From the NCBI GenBank assembly GCA_032719365.1, contig CM064861.1, positions 82,270,863 to 82,334,862 on the forward strand: 64,000 bases of DNA, read 5' to 3'. The DNA comes from Prinsepia uniflora. Taxonomy: Eukaryota; Streptophyta; Magnoliopsida; Rosales; Rosaceae. The translations under genes and the position numbers were made by a program. This document shows, piece after piece, positions 48,076 to 59,863 of this stretch. A model generated the notes under the pieces. That model was given only the letters and a program-made list of their open reading frames with translations. It searched no databases and was not told the DNA's origin. The stretch's first letter is position 1. Each line of letters begins with the position of its first letter.

Positions 48076-51000
48076 TGTAACAACCCGTCCCGAGAACCGG
48101 GATTACTAGAGTGATTAAGGTGTGATTAGTGAGGGTAATCAAGGGTTAGGTGGTCCCGAGGGGTCCGGGAACTTAGAATGACGATTTTGCCCCTGGGTCA
48201 GGAAGAAATGTTGACTTTTATTCTGGGTGGTCAATTGGGGTTTGGCCAGTGACCAGGACGTAGTTTAGGTCGTCACGAATCCTTAGGCAGGTGGCATGCC
48301 CGATTCCGACATCCGAGGAGGAAGTTGTGATGTTCAGAAGGTTGAGGGCTTAACCGTAATTTGGGTAAAGTAGGGGGAATAGTTGACTTTTTGTACGGAC
48401 GAGTGTTGGTAGGTTGACCTAGGATGGTTAGGTAGCTTTCGTCGTCCTGAGTTCAATGACAGGCGGCACGTATTCATCGGACTTACGAGGCGAAGGTTAC
48501 GGGTCTAGGAAGTTTCGGTAAAACCATAAAAAATGAGTAAAACAGGAGGGTATTTTGGTCTTTTTGGTTTCTGGGGATTTGTGCAGAGAGCAAGGAGATG
48601 GACGGCTGGGATTTAACCAAGTGGGATCAGGATTGAGGGGATGGTGACACGTGTTGAAGGACTAGAGGGTTCTGGGTGGATCTGGTGTGAGCACGGTTCC
48701 AATTACTTAGGTGAGCCCGTGTGTGATCGTGTGTGTGGTTCTTCGACAAACACAGAGAACAGAGGGTGAGAGTTTGAGATCAATTGATCGATCTGGGTAC
48801 AAGGGTGAGTAATTAGGGAGTTGTGAGAGTGATAGTGAGGCAAGGCGGAGCTGGTGGCCGTGAATTGGTGGTGCAATCGTGCACGGCGGCACGGCGGAGG
48901 TGTGGAGAAATTTTGGAGGAAACAGGGAGCTTGTGAGGTTGAGGTGGTGGCTACGCCGTGAGGCGAGGCAAACCAAGGCAAGGGGAGGCTGAGGAGACTG
49001 CAAGGAGTCCAACGACCACAGTGGTAGGCGGCAGTGCGCACGGCGGAGCTGCAATCGAAGGGTAAGGCTTCTTTGCTCTGTTTTGCCGTGAAACTTCAGT
49101 TCGAAAGTCGTGAGTCTAGGCTTAGTGTCGATGGGATTGAAGGTCAGGGTTTTGTTCAGGGAGGCCCTAGGTGTCGACTGGGATGGTCGCCGTGACGGGG
49201 GGTGTTCACGGCGGAGCTCGGTTGGAGTGAAGTCTCTGTTCCTCTGTTTAGCCGTAAACTTCAAACGGTGAGTCGACGAGTTTGGGGGTGAGTTGAGGGT
49301 AACAGAGGTTTGGTCTAGGTTCAGTGAGGTCTTAGGGACCGTCTGGTGTCACCACCGTGACGGGAGGTGACCGGAGTTGAGGAGTCGTGAAACAGGGGGA
49401 CATTTAGCCGTCTAGTTTTGAGTTTAGTCGACGGGCTAGGGACAGTGTCAAGGTGAATGGAGCTGGGGAATCGATAGGGTTGATCTGGACGAAGCTGCAG
49501 GTGAAAGAAGGGACTGAAATGGTGGCCGGACGGTGGAGAATGCTTCTCGCCGGTTCAGCCTGCGACGGCCGGTTCAGCACAGGTTGAAGATGGTACTGTA
49601 GCTGGCGCGTGAGGGCCACGCGCAGCCACTTTGGGCGGCGCGTGGGGGCGCGTGCGGCGGCGTATGGAGGAGCGATCAACATGACTTTTGGTCTAGGAGT
49701 TGTGGTGAGTTCAATGGAGTTGGTTTCGAGTCAATCGGATGTCGTTTGAGTGTAGTTCCGCGAGGGTGAAGGTTTAGGGTCCCGGGGTTCTAGGTCTTCG
49801 GTTCGGGGATTTTTGAGGAAATTTAGGAGAATGTTTGTAGACGTATTAGTGATGTAATTTGACGGTGTTTGACAGGATCGGGATTACCCGAGGAAGCCGA
49901 GGAACGGGCTGGACGTTCGGGACGCGAGTAGGGCCCAGTACAGTGAGTGGACCCCTTTCTTTAAACTCGAGCATGCATAACTGTTTTCTATAACTGTTTT
50001 ATGGTTTTGATTATGATTTTATGTTTATCGAATATGTTTGGTTGGTTTTACATTATTACACGTTTTTCGAGGAAGTCCGGATTTTAGCACGTTTTACGAG
50101 GAAGTGGTTGACTTCTGAAATTGATGCCCTAGTTTCGGGATTTCAATTGATAAGTGATTTCTCATGATTATAAATGGATTTTGGACTATGATTGTGATAA
50201 TCAAGGTTTTCGATTTTAGAATCGGATTTCGGAAAGCGAGATTTGGTTTTAAAGTTGAAAAGTGGCTTCCGGATTTGGGTTCGAAATGACGGTTCTGGCT
50301 GCCGGAAGGGCATCGGACCAGTGATTTCGGATTCGGATTTGGATGTGGATTGGTGAATGGTTTTCAAATGATTTCGAGATTGGATTTGCTGGATCTGGAT
50401 ATTGGGTTTAAAGACCCGGATATATGTGACGGGGGACTGGCCGGATTGGGTTTAAAGACCCGGATTGAGTTTAAAGACTCGGATATATATTGATTTCCCC
50501 CATAGGCCTTGAGTTTAAAGACTCGGGAGTTTAAAGACTCGGATATAATAAAGGCCTGGATTGAGTTTAAAGACTCGGGAGTTTAAAGACTCGGATAGGT
50601 CCAGCAGGTTCGATCGGGAAATGAGGATTTGATACGGTTTCTGATACTCATGCTATGGTTTCTTATGATATATTATAGTGTTTCTGTTCCTGATGATGTT
50701 TTATTACGATTATTTTATAACTGTGTTCATAACTGTTGGTTATGCATGTGGTTTCAAAACGGAGGGTTGAACTCGGTTTTCATATAACGTGGTTTTGAAC
50801 TTTTTATACTTTTTGGTCCACTCACACCCTCTGTTTTAAATTGCCCTCCAGGTTGTGGAGCTAGCGCGGGGTCTTGACGTCGAGGCAGTGTCCGAGGCAT
50901 AGAAGTGACGTGAGGGATTCCGGAATAGTGTAAAGGCTTTTGTGTGCGTGTACTTTATCGTTTTTTTTATATGTTCCTTGTGTTTCCTACTATGCTCTGT

Positions 51001-51143
51001 AAACGATAAGGTTGGGATATTTTGTTTAATTACTCCTGCGTCTGACTGAGTTGCGTAAGTCTTATTTGGGTGTTGTGTTGGGGAGTCAGACGGGAGCGGG
51101 ATTTACCTCGGGTTTCGGGGTGAAACCGGGGTGGGTCCTGACA
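48076..51143 (+). repeat. element D 5' LTR
   Basis: Has seven GRGTTTAAAGACYC modules at about 50404-50595, one fewer than the 3' LTR. A GC-rich hairpin (arms GCGCGTG and CACGCGC) lies at 49605-49623, and the W-box/TGACG block at about 48210-48290. Confidence 0.92.
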
Positions 51144-51145
51144 AT

Positions 51146-51157
51146 TGGTATCAGAGC
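51146..51157 (+). other. element D primer-binding site
   Basis: TGGTATCAGAGC, complementary to the 3' end of initiator methionine tRNA, two bases after the LTR end at 51143. Confidence 0.88.
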
Positions 51158-51250
51158 ATAGGTTTGTCGGGTTTGTGGGGTTTGTTGGTTTGTGCGGTTG
51201 TGTTTCAGTTGCTTAACTACTTCTATGCCTCTTTCAGCGTGCGGTTGACG

Positions 51251-52353
51251 ATGCCTCCGAGACGTAGACCCTCTCCACAGCCTGAAGACGTAGCAAGAGA
51301 GACGGAGAGTGCCACGATAGAGCGAGCCCAGCGGCTCGGGGCTACTACTTTTAGTGGCGGGGCTGATCCTGAGGAAGCCCAGAGGTGGATTACCAGACTT
51401 GAGCGGATTTTTGGGTGATGCATTGTCCGCCGGGGGAGCGAGTGTTGTTGGCTACCTTTCTACTGGATGGTGCGGCGTATGAGTGGTGGTATACTCTTGA
51501 GTTGTCCGGTTGGGATGTCCATAGTGTGACCTGGGAGACGTTCAGGGAACGGTTTCTGGAGCAGTATTATCCTCGTTCTTTCCGGGATGCCAAGGAGGCG
51601 GAGTTTCTGCAGCTCCAGCAAGGGAATATGACAGTGGCAGAGTATGAACGGAAGTTCCAGATGTTGTCTCGGTTTGCTCCTGCTTTTGTGGCCACTGAAG
51701 CCGAGAAGTGCCGTAGGTTTGAGTTGGGCTTGCGATGTGAGATTCGAGCCATTGTGACGGCCGGATCTTTTGCTACCCTCCGAGACTTGTCGGATGCTGC
51801 GGTGCGAGTTGAGGCTAGTTTGCCGGCGCGACGCCGAGAACCATCTATTCCTGGAGCGTCGAGCCAGCGGACACCGAAAAGAGGCAACTTCGGTGGATCG
51901 TCCTCGTCGGGCGATGATCGTTTTGGTAGGCCTGGCAGTGCCCAGAGTTCAGGATTTTGGGGTTACCGAGCACCGCCGACTCCGCAAGCGAGTGCGACGT
52001 CGGTAGCGTCCACAGGGAGACCGAGTAGTGGACCAGGCTGGAATGTGTGTTTCTACTGTGGGGAGCGAGGTCATTTTCGACGTGAGTGTCCACAGTTACC
52101 ACATGAAGGTGGTATAGGCAGAGGAGTAGCGGAGTCCGGGCAGAGTACAGCGTCAGGGACAGCGGGCACTAGAGGAGGTGGTGGCACTGCCACGAGTAGT
52201 TCGAGGGGACGTGGTAGAGCGTCGGGATCTCAGGCCCGGGTGTTTTCGATGATTCAGCAGGAGGGTCAGTCGACACCAGATACGGAGACAGGTACTTGTT
52301 TTACTTTTGGTTGTTCTGTTGGTTTGGTGGTTGGATTCCAGGGTAGAGTCTAG
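51251..52353 (+). pseudogene. element D gag, frameshifted
   Basis: The frame starts at ATG 51251 (MPPRRRPSPQPEDVAR) and ends at TGA 51416-51418. The protein continues in another frame from about 51418 with the retrotransposon gag core (AYEWWYTLELSGWDVHSVTW, then FLEQYYPRSFRDAKEAEFLQ, then MTVAEYERKFQMLSRFAP), so a small indel has occurred near 51412. A CCHC zinc knuckle, CFYCGERGHFRREC, lies at about 52047-52090. Downstream the frame runs into unrelated sequence and stops at 52353, before any protease motif, so pol was deleted. Gag binds and packages element RNA; this copy cannot make full-length Gag without frameshifting. Confidence 0.85.
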
Positions 52354-52846
52354 GAGTTTTCCTAGATGGACTGGGGAGGTTATAGGAAAGGAGTGACTAT
52401 AACTGATCGATCTGAGACTATTGAAGGAGAGAACCCACAAGCTAGAGTTTGCCTTTAGGACTTTGTGGAGTTATTCCGACCGTGGCCGGAATGGCAGCCG
52501 AGGGAGATGGGTGGACGATTGTTTGGGATAGTAGTCGAGTTGGTTCGGGCAGGTAGAGTGGTTGTATACGAGGATGTACTCTATGACTTTTGTCGGGTAC
52601 TCTGAAATGAGGTATTTTATAATACCTTTGTTTTCTGTTCATAGAGTTTCCCTTGCGTACACCATTCAGTTGTTACATAGCTAGGGTTGGCTGTGGTAAC
52701 AGTAGTTGGGGATGGAGTGAAATACCCAAGGTGGAGATGATAGACAGGGAACCTAGGAGAGGTTGTTCTTTACCGGGTAGGAGACCCTAGGTGTTGGGAA
52801 CTAGCTGTGGAATTTCGGGGACGAAATTCTTTTTAGGTGGGTAGAT
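52354..52846 (+). other. element D 3' internal region and polypurine tract
   Basis: Non-coding remainder between the broken gag and the 3' LTR. AATTTCGGGGACGAAATT at 52811-52828, then AGGTGGGTAGAT at 52835-52846 directly before TGTAACA, is the polypurine region. The same signature borders elements B and C. Confidence 0.7.
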
Positions 52847-55800
52847 TGTAACAACCCGTCCCGAGAACCGGGATTACTAGAGTGATTAAGGTGTGATTAG
52901 TGAGGGTAATCAAGGGTTAGGTGGTCCCGAGGGGTCCGGGAACTTAGAATGACGATTTTGCCCCTGGGTCGGGCAGAAATGTTGACTTTTATTCCGGGTG
53001 GTCAATTGGGGTTTGACCAGTGACCAGGACGTAGTTTAGGTCGTCACGAATCCTTAGGAAGGTGGCATGCCCGATTCCGACATCCGAGGAGGAAGTTGTG
53101 ATGTTCGGAAGGTTGAGGGCTTAACCGTAATTTGGGTAAAGTAGGGGGAATAGTTGACTTTTTGTACGGACGAGTGTTGGTAGGTTGACCTAGGATGGTT
53201 AGGTAGCTTTCGTCGTCCTGAGTTCGATGACAGGCGGCACGTATTCATCGGACTTACGAGGCGAAGGTTACGGGTCTAGGAAGTTTCGGTAAAACCGTAA
53301 AAAATGAGTAAAACAGGAGGGTATTTTGGTCTTTTTGGTTTCTGGGGATTTGTGCAGAGAGCAAGGAGATGGACGGCTGGGATTTAACCAAGTGGGATCA
53401 GGATTGAGGGGATGGTGACACGTGTTGAAGGACTAGAGGGTTCTGGGTGGATCTGGTGTGAGCACGGTTCCAATTACTTAGGTGAGCCCGTGTGTGATCG
53501 TGTGTGTGGTTCTTCGACAAACACAGAGAACAGAGGGTGAGAGTTTGAGATCAATTGATCGATCTGGGTGCAAGGGTGAGTAATTAGGGAGTTGTGAGAG
53601 TGATAGTGAGGCAAGGCGGAGCTGGTGGCCGTGAATTGGTGGTGCAATCATGCACGGCGGCACGGCGGAGGTGTGGCGAAATTTTGGAGGAAACAGGGAG
53701 CTTGTGAGGTTGAGGTGGTGGCTACGCCGTGAGGCGAGGCAAACCAAGGCAAGGGGAGGCTGAGGAGACTGCAAGGAGTCCAACGACCACAGTGGTAGGC
53801 GGCAGTGCGCACGGCGGAGCTGCAATCGAAGGGTAAGGCTTCTTTGCTCTGTTTTGCCGTGAAACTTCAGTTCGAAAGTCGTGAGTCTAGGCTTAGTGTC
53901 GATGGGATTGAAGGTCAGGGTTTTGTTCAGGGAGGCCCTAGGTGTCGACTGGGATGGTCGCCGTGACGGGGGGTGTTCACGGCGGAGCTCGGTTGGAGTG
54001 AAGTCTCTGTTCCTCTATTTAGCCGTAAACTTCAAACGGTGAGTCGACGAGTTTGGGGGTGAGTTGAGGGTAACAGAGGTTTGGTCTAGGTTCAGTGAGG
54101 TCTTAGGGACCGTCTGGTGTCACCACCGTGACGGGAGGTGACCGGAGTTGAGGAGTCGTGAAACAGGGGGACATTTAGCCGTCTAGTTTTGAGTTTAGTC
54201 GACGGGCTAGGGACAGTGTCGAGGTGAATGGAGCTGGGGAATCGATAGGGTTGATCTGGACGAAGCTGCAGGTGAAAGAAGGGACTGAAATGGTGGCCGG
54301 ACGGTGGAGAATGCTTCTCGCCGGTTCAGCCTGCGACGGCCGGTTCAGCACAGGTTGAAGATGGTACTGTAGCTGGCGCGTGAGGGCCACGCGCAGCCAC
54401 TTTGGGCGGCGCGTGGGGGCGCGTGCGGCGGCGTATGGAGGAGCGATCAACATGACTTTTGGTCTAGGAGTTGTGGTGAGTTCAATGGAGTTGGTTTCGA
54501 GTCAATCGGATGTCGTTTGAGTGTAGTTCCGCGAGGGTGAAGGTTTAGGGTCCCGGGGTTCTAGGTCTTCGGTTCGGGGATTTTTGAGGAAATTTAGGAG
54601 AATGTTTGTAGACGTATTAGTGACGTAATTTGACGGTGTTTGACAGGATCGGGATTACCCGAGGAAGCCGAGGAACGGGCTGGACGTTCGGGACGCGAGT
54701 AGGGCTCAGTACAGTGAGTGGACCCCTTTCTTTAAACTCGAGCATGCATAACTGTTTTCTATAACTGTTTTATGGTTTTGATTATGATTTTATGTTTATC
54801 GAATATGTTTGGTTGGTTTTACATTATTACACGTTTTTCGAGGAAGTCCGGATTTTAGCACGTTTTACGAGGAAGTGGTTGACTTCTGAAATTGATGCCC
54901 GAGTTTCGGGATTTCAATTGATAAGTGATTTCTCATGATTATAAATGGATTTTGGACTATGATTGTGATAATCAAGGTTTTCGATTTTAGAATCGGATTT
55001 CGGAAAGCGAGATTTGGTTTTAAAGTTGAAAAGTGGCTTCCGGATTTGGGTTCGAAATGACGGTTCTGGCTGCCGGAAGGGCATCGGACCAGTGATTTCG
55101 GATTCGGGTTTGGATGTGGATTGGTGAATGGTTTTCAAATGATTTCGAGATTGGATTTGCTGGATCTGGATATTGGGTTTAAAGACCCGGATATATGTGA
55201 CGGGGGACTGGCCGGATTGGGTTTAAAGACCCGGATTGAGTTTAAAGACTCGGGAGTTTAAAGACTCGGATATATATTGATTTCCCCCGTAGGCCTTGAG
55301 TTTAAAGACTCGGGAGTTTAAAGACTCGGATATAATAAAGGCCTGGATTGAGTTTAAAGACTCGGGAGTTTAAAGACTTGGATAGGTCCAGCAGGTTCGA
55401 TCGGGAAATGAGGATTTGATACGGTTTCTGATACTCATGCTATGGTTTCTTATGATATATTATAGTGTTTATGTTCCTTATGATGTTTTATTACGATTAT
55501 TTTATAACTGTGTTCATAACTGTTGGTTATGCATGTGGTTTCAAAACGGAGGGTTGAACTCGGTTTTCATATAACGTGGTTTTGAACTTTTTATACTTTT
55601 TGGTCCACTCACACCTTCTGTTTTAAATTGCCCTCCAGGTTGTGGAGCTAGCGCGGGGTCTTGACGTCGAGGCAGTGTCCGAGGCATAGAAGTGACGTGA
55701 GGGATTCCGGAATAGTGTAAAGGCTTTTGTGTGCGTGTACTTTATCGTTTTTTTATATGTTCCTTGTGTTTCTTACTATGCTCTGTAAACGATAAGGTTG

Positions 55801-55929
55801 GGATATTTTGTTTAATTACTCCTGCGTCTGACTGAGTTGCGTAAGTCTTATTTGGGTGTTGTGTCGGGGAGTCAGACGGGAGCGGGATTTACCTCGGGTT
55901 TCGGGGTGAAACCGGGGTGGGTTCTGACA
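52847..55929 (+). repeat. element D 3' LTR
   Basis: 3,083 bp with eight GRGTTTAAAGACYC modules (about 55178-55382), one more than its partner. It ends TTCTGACA next to GGAGA. Confidence 0.92.
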
Positions 55930-55934
55930 GGAGA

Positions 55935-57062
55935 CGTCAAGTAGGCCTTGAGATCTTGAAATTATTTTTCACAACCTTCATCCCATTTATCTCTGGATGC
56001 CTTCTTTACTGCTTGGAAGAAAGGTCGACACCGGTCGGTTGACTTGGACAGGAACCTGTTCAATGCTGCTGCTCGTCCAGTGAGACTTTGAATCTCCTTT
56101 AGACTTGATGGGGACTTCATCTCGAGAATTGCCTTGATTTGCTTTGGATTTGCTTCGATCCCACGTTGAGTCACAAGGTATCCCAAAAACTTCCCTGCTG
56201 ATACCCCGAATGTACACTTCAGAGGGTTGAGCTTCATTTTGTACTTCTTCAGCAAGTTGAAGGTCTCTCGCAAGTTGGTAATATGGTCCCCTCTTTTTTC
56301 TCCTTTGACCATGATGTCATCCACATAGACCTCCATGGTTTTTCCGATGAGGTCTTTGAACATCCGATTGACGAGCCTCTGGTACGTCGCACCCGCATTC
56401 TTGAGGCCAAATGACATGACCTTATAGCAGTACACACCTCGGTCGAATATGACGGCAGTTTTGTCCTTGTCTTTTTCATACATGAAAATTTGATTATAGC
56501 CCGAGTATGCATCCAGGAAGCTTAGGAGCTCATTACCTGCGGTAGAGTCCACCAAGAGATCGATTCTGGGTAGAGGATAGTTATCTTTTGGGCACGCAAG
56601 ATTGAGATCGGTGTAATCAACACAAACTCTCCACCGTCCAGCTTCCTTTTTCTTGACAAGCACGACGTTTGCTAGCCATTCAGAGTGCGGAACTTCTTCA
56701 ATGGATCCAGCAACGAGTAACTTGTCAATCTCTTCTTGGATTATAGCAATTTTCTTGGGGGAAAAATTGCGTCTTTTCTGCTTGATCGGCTTGTGGTGGG
56801 GATTGACGTGCAGCTTGTGACAAGCGATGGTAGGATCAATCCCCGGCATGTCAGACGGAGACCAAGCAAAAACTTCTTTCTCCTCACGCAGGAAAGCTAT
56901 GAGTTCTTCTTTTTCCATGTCGCTCAGCCGAGCACCAATGCGGGCTTCTCGCTCGGGATATTGAGGGTCAAGTTGAATGAGGGTGACGTCATCCTCCGGC
57001 TGCCATCCTTCCGGAGTTGGTGGCTCCTCATGTATATCAGGATCTTGACCCGTGATTAGTTG
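55935..57062 (-). pseudogene. element A pol, 5' part: reverse transcriptase
   Basis: The minus strand continues in the gag-protease frame after the UAG at 57063-57065. Counted from the Met at 56918, reverse transcriptase shows KQKRRNFSPKK (about residue 46), the palm block RVCVDYTDLN (about 97), LPRIDLLVDSTAG, the FLDAYSGYNQI catalytic Asp block (136) and the YVDD box at 198-201, then KCTFGVSAGKFLGYLVTQRG in the thumb/connection. A TAA at 55962-55964 interrupts the frame where RNase H begins, and element D splits it at 55930. Catalytic residues are present but the polyprotein is broken. Confidence 0.92.
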
Positions 57063-59653
57063 CTATTTAGGAGACGAAGAAGAAAGTTTGCCCCCAGTAG
57101 ATGATCCTGCTTGGGGAACAAACTCCGCCTCCTTGACCTCCTTCAGCCCCTCTGTAAGGCATCGCCGAGCCATCGCCTGATCGCCTTTGATCTCTCCGAC
57201 TCCACCACCGGGAATAGGGAACCGAATCTTCTGGTAGAGGCTTGACGTGGTTACGAGAATCTTGTGAAGCCATGGCCTTCCCAAAATTTCATTGTATGGA
57301 GAGTACTCGTTCAAGATGTAGAAAGTTTGGGACGTGACTACGGGATCCGAATGAACATCCAGCTGGAGTGTGCCTACGGTCATACTGGTCGACCCGTTGA
57401 AACCTCGGAGCGGGATAACCTTTTTTGTTACGAGGGTTTCTAACCCCATCTTGCGTACCACATCCAGGCTGAGGATATTTGCTGCACTCCGTTCATCAAC
57501 GTGAATCCGATCAATTTGAGCATGGGCGATCTGGATTGACACGACTAAGGCATCGTCATGCGGCCAGTCAAGTCCTACCTTGTCCTTCAAAGAGAAACCA
57601 ACGACAAGGTCGTTGGCCACCCCGGGGGTGGAAACATGGGAGACCTGAGAGACGGCTAGTGCATCTCGGATCTTTCTCTTCTTTTGCTTGGAGGTGGTTC
57701 CTAGCAACTCCGATTCAGCTATAATGGTGTTGATGCGAATCATCTTTGCTGCAGGTTCTTTTGGCCCTTTGTCAGCGGGTCGATCCACAGGCTTCCCTTT
57801 GACGTACTCAGTGCAATGTCCTTCTTTGATGAGGTTCCGGAGATATCTCTCGAAAGATATGCATTTTCCAATGTTGTGCCCGTAGCATTCATGGTAGGCA
57901 CACCACTTCGTTTTATCAGCCTTCTCTTGATCACCTTTGACTGGCTCCGGCTTCTTGAACCACGGTTTGTCCTTAATTTCATTGTGGATCTGATGGACTG
58001 GCAAAGATAGCTGCAAGTTAGGCTTTCCCATAGCCGGTGTTTGGGAAGGTTGTCCCGCCTTGCGCTTGTTGGATTTTCCAGCCGCAAACTTTCCATGGGA
58101 TTCTTCTTTATTGGAGGCCTTTTCACTAGCCCCAGCATGGTCCTGGGTATGAGTGGCGTTCTTCTCGTCCTCCCAGCTTGCATGTCGCTCTGCTAGCGAA
58201 AGCATTTTGGTGAGACTTCGCGCATTACTCATGACGATGTCCCCGTAAAGCTGGCTGTCCAGGGAAAGTCCTTGTTTAAATGCCATTGCCGCAACAAGGT
58301 CGCTACAGCCGACAATCCGAGACTTCTCTTCGCAAAATTTTCGTATGTATTGACGCAGAGTTTCTTTTGCTCTCTTTCGGACAGAGAAAAGATGGTCATC
58401 CTTCACCTCGATTGTCCGAAGTTGTGCGTACTCCTTCACAAATGCTAGAGCCAACTCTTCAAAGGATGCAATCGACCTCCGGGGGAGATGATTGAACCAA
58501 GTCATGGCTTGGCCTTGAAGAGAAGCTTGAAAAACTTTACACATGAGCGCATCGTTATGCCTGTGGGGGACCATGACTCCCCGGTAATAATCTATGTGTT
58601 TTACCAGGTCAGAGGCTCCTTTGAACGGAGTGAAGTTTGGCGTCGCAAACCTTTGGGGGAATGGCTCTTCCTCAATATCCCTTATGAAAGGAGTTGAGAG
58701 CTGTATCTGGCGACGTAGATCGTCCTCTAGATCGCCATCTCGTTGAGCACGAAGGTGCCTGTCCAGCATTTTTTGAACATCATCAGCCCGCAACGCACCT
58801 TGCTGAGGGGGTGAGTCATTCCGTGCTAATCGCTGAAAACCTCCTTGAGCTTCTCCCATTGATCTCTGGCATCGTGCAGGAGAGTAGACTTCATCTTCCC
58901 TCTCACTGCCATGGGCAGATCATTTTGGGTCTTTGTGTAGAGCCTGAGGTTGCCCCCTACTCCCATGTGAGCGCTGCGAGCGCTCCACTTGTGAAGTAGC
59001 CCCAATCCTACTTCCCAACCGCTCACGTACCGATGGCTTTAGGAGTTGTGGGCTTTTTGCTCGACGAGCGTGACTTTCTTCACCAGAGTCACTTAGTGAA
59101 GTGTCTCGTGACATCGTTCGGCAGCGTACTGTTTCTTTCCCAGGACGCCTTGGAGCATTCTCTTGTCTCCCACGTGATGTGGAATGTCTGTCTGGCTCTT
59201 GGACTGGTCTTTCCGCCAGGAGTCGCTGCAAGAGTTCCGACTGGAGTTGAACTTGGCTGCTCAACCTTTCAACTTGCTGTGCCAAGTTGTCCTGGAGAGG
59301 TTGATGGTGTCTTCTCCTTGAGATGTCGTGACGCCCATCCAGAAATTCCCTTAGGTCCATGTTTGTCGTGGGCTGATCATGCAGTGATGCACTTCCCATT
59401 ATCCGCCAGCCTGCCTGTTGCAAAGCCGAAGTTCCTTCCCCTAGTGCAGGCACTTGGTTAGCTGGAGAGGGGAATGCTCCAAAGCTGAAGGTTGGCCTCC
59501 CTCTGAGCGTTTCCATGGGCGCTTCTATAGACACACGCCTGGGTCGAATTGGCCGCTCCTCCGGAGTCTCTATGCGAGCCTCATTCCTGGTCTGAGCAGT
59601 TGAGGCGGAAACACCTTCTCCAGCTGAGCGAGGTGATCGACGAACCCTAGCCA
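57063..59653 (-). pseudogene. element A gag-protease, one internal nonsense codon, ending in UAG
   Basis: From ATG 59653 (MARVRRSPRSAGEG) the frame runs to a TGA at 58920-58922 and resumes in the same frame to a TAG at 57063-57065. The gag core lies at about 58700-58200 (FKGASDLVKHIDYYRGVMVP, FQASLQGQAMTWFNHLPRRS). A Cys/His knuckle-like block, CAYHECYGHNIGKC, is at about 57910. The retropepsin-like domain follows with an unusual active-site region, VDERSAANIL, where DSG- or DGG-type motifs are usual, then NEILGRPWLH. The TGA is best explained as a decayed Arg codon (CGA). The final TAG is in frame with reverse transcriptase and sits in a leaky context. Confidence 0.88.
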
Positions 59654-59845
59654 TGTCGAAACAAAGAATCTTGAGCTGAAAAGCTTGTTGACAGATGATT
59701 TGAACAACGTTCAAAATCTTCGAACAATGTCGATGAACGACGAACGAAGAAAGATGAACGATGAACAATTTCCTGAAGAACGATGAACACCGTTGAAGAA
59801 CGATGAACAACCGAGAGAGCTTCTTCTGAGTATTCCTCAATCGCT
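59654..59845 (-). other. element A 5' leader
   Basis: The space between the primer site and the gag ATG holds a short repeat rich in GAACGATGAACA-like words (about 59722-59812). The gag frame is open upstream of the chosen ATG to 59840, but that part reads as repeat-derived residues. Confidence 0.5.
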
Positions 59846-59862
59846 CTCAATGAAAGCACCAA
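59846..59862 (-). other. element A primer-binding site
   Basis: The minus strand next to the 5' LTR reads TTGGTGCTTTCATTGAG, one base from the LTR end. The position is that of a primer site; I do not assign the tRNA. Confidence 0.65.
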
Positions 59863-59863
59863 T

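Larger units (their letters stand above)
48076..55929 (+). mobile_element. element D: long-LTR gypsy-type retrotransposon with gag only (TR-GAG-like), inside element A pol
   Basis: LTRs 48076-51143 (3,068 bp) and 52847-55929 (3,083 bp) start TGTAACAACCCG and end in TGACA. A perfect duplication GGAGA (48071-48075 and 55930-55934) marks insertion into A's RNase H region, opposite to A's orientation. The 1.7-kb interior has a primer site, a gag gene and a polypurine tract but no pol. Elements with long LTRs and only gag have been described in plants. LTR style and polypurine context point to the Del/Tekay side of the chromoviruses; that placement is inferred. Confidence 0.92.

Noticed and set aside
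48703..49264. 112- and 185-codon frames in element D LTRs
   Set aside because: Antisense to the element, low-complexity Ser/Pro/His-rich; the 3' LTR carries equivalent sequence with no sign of selection.
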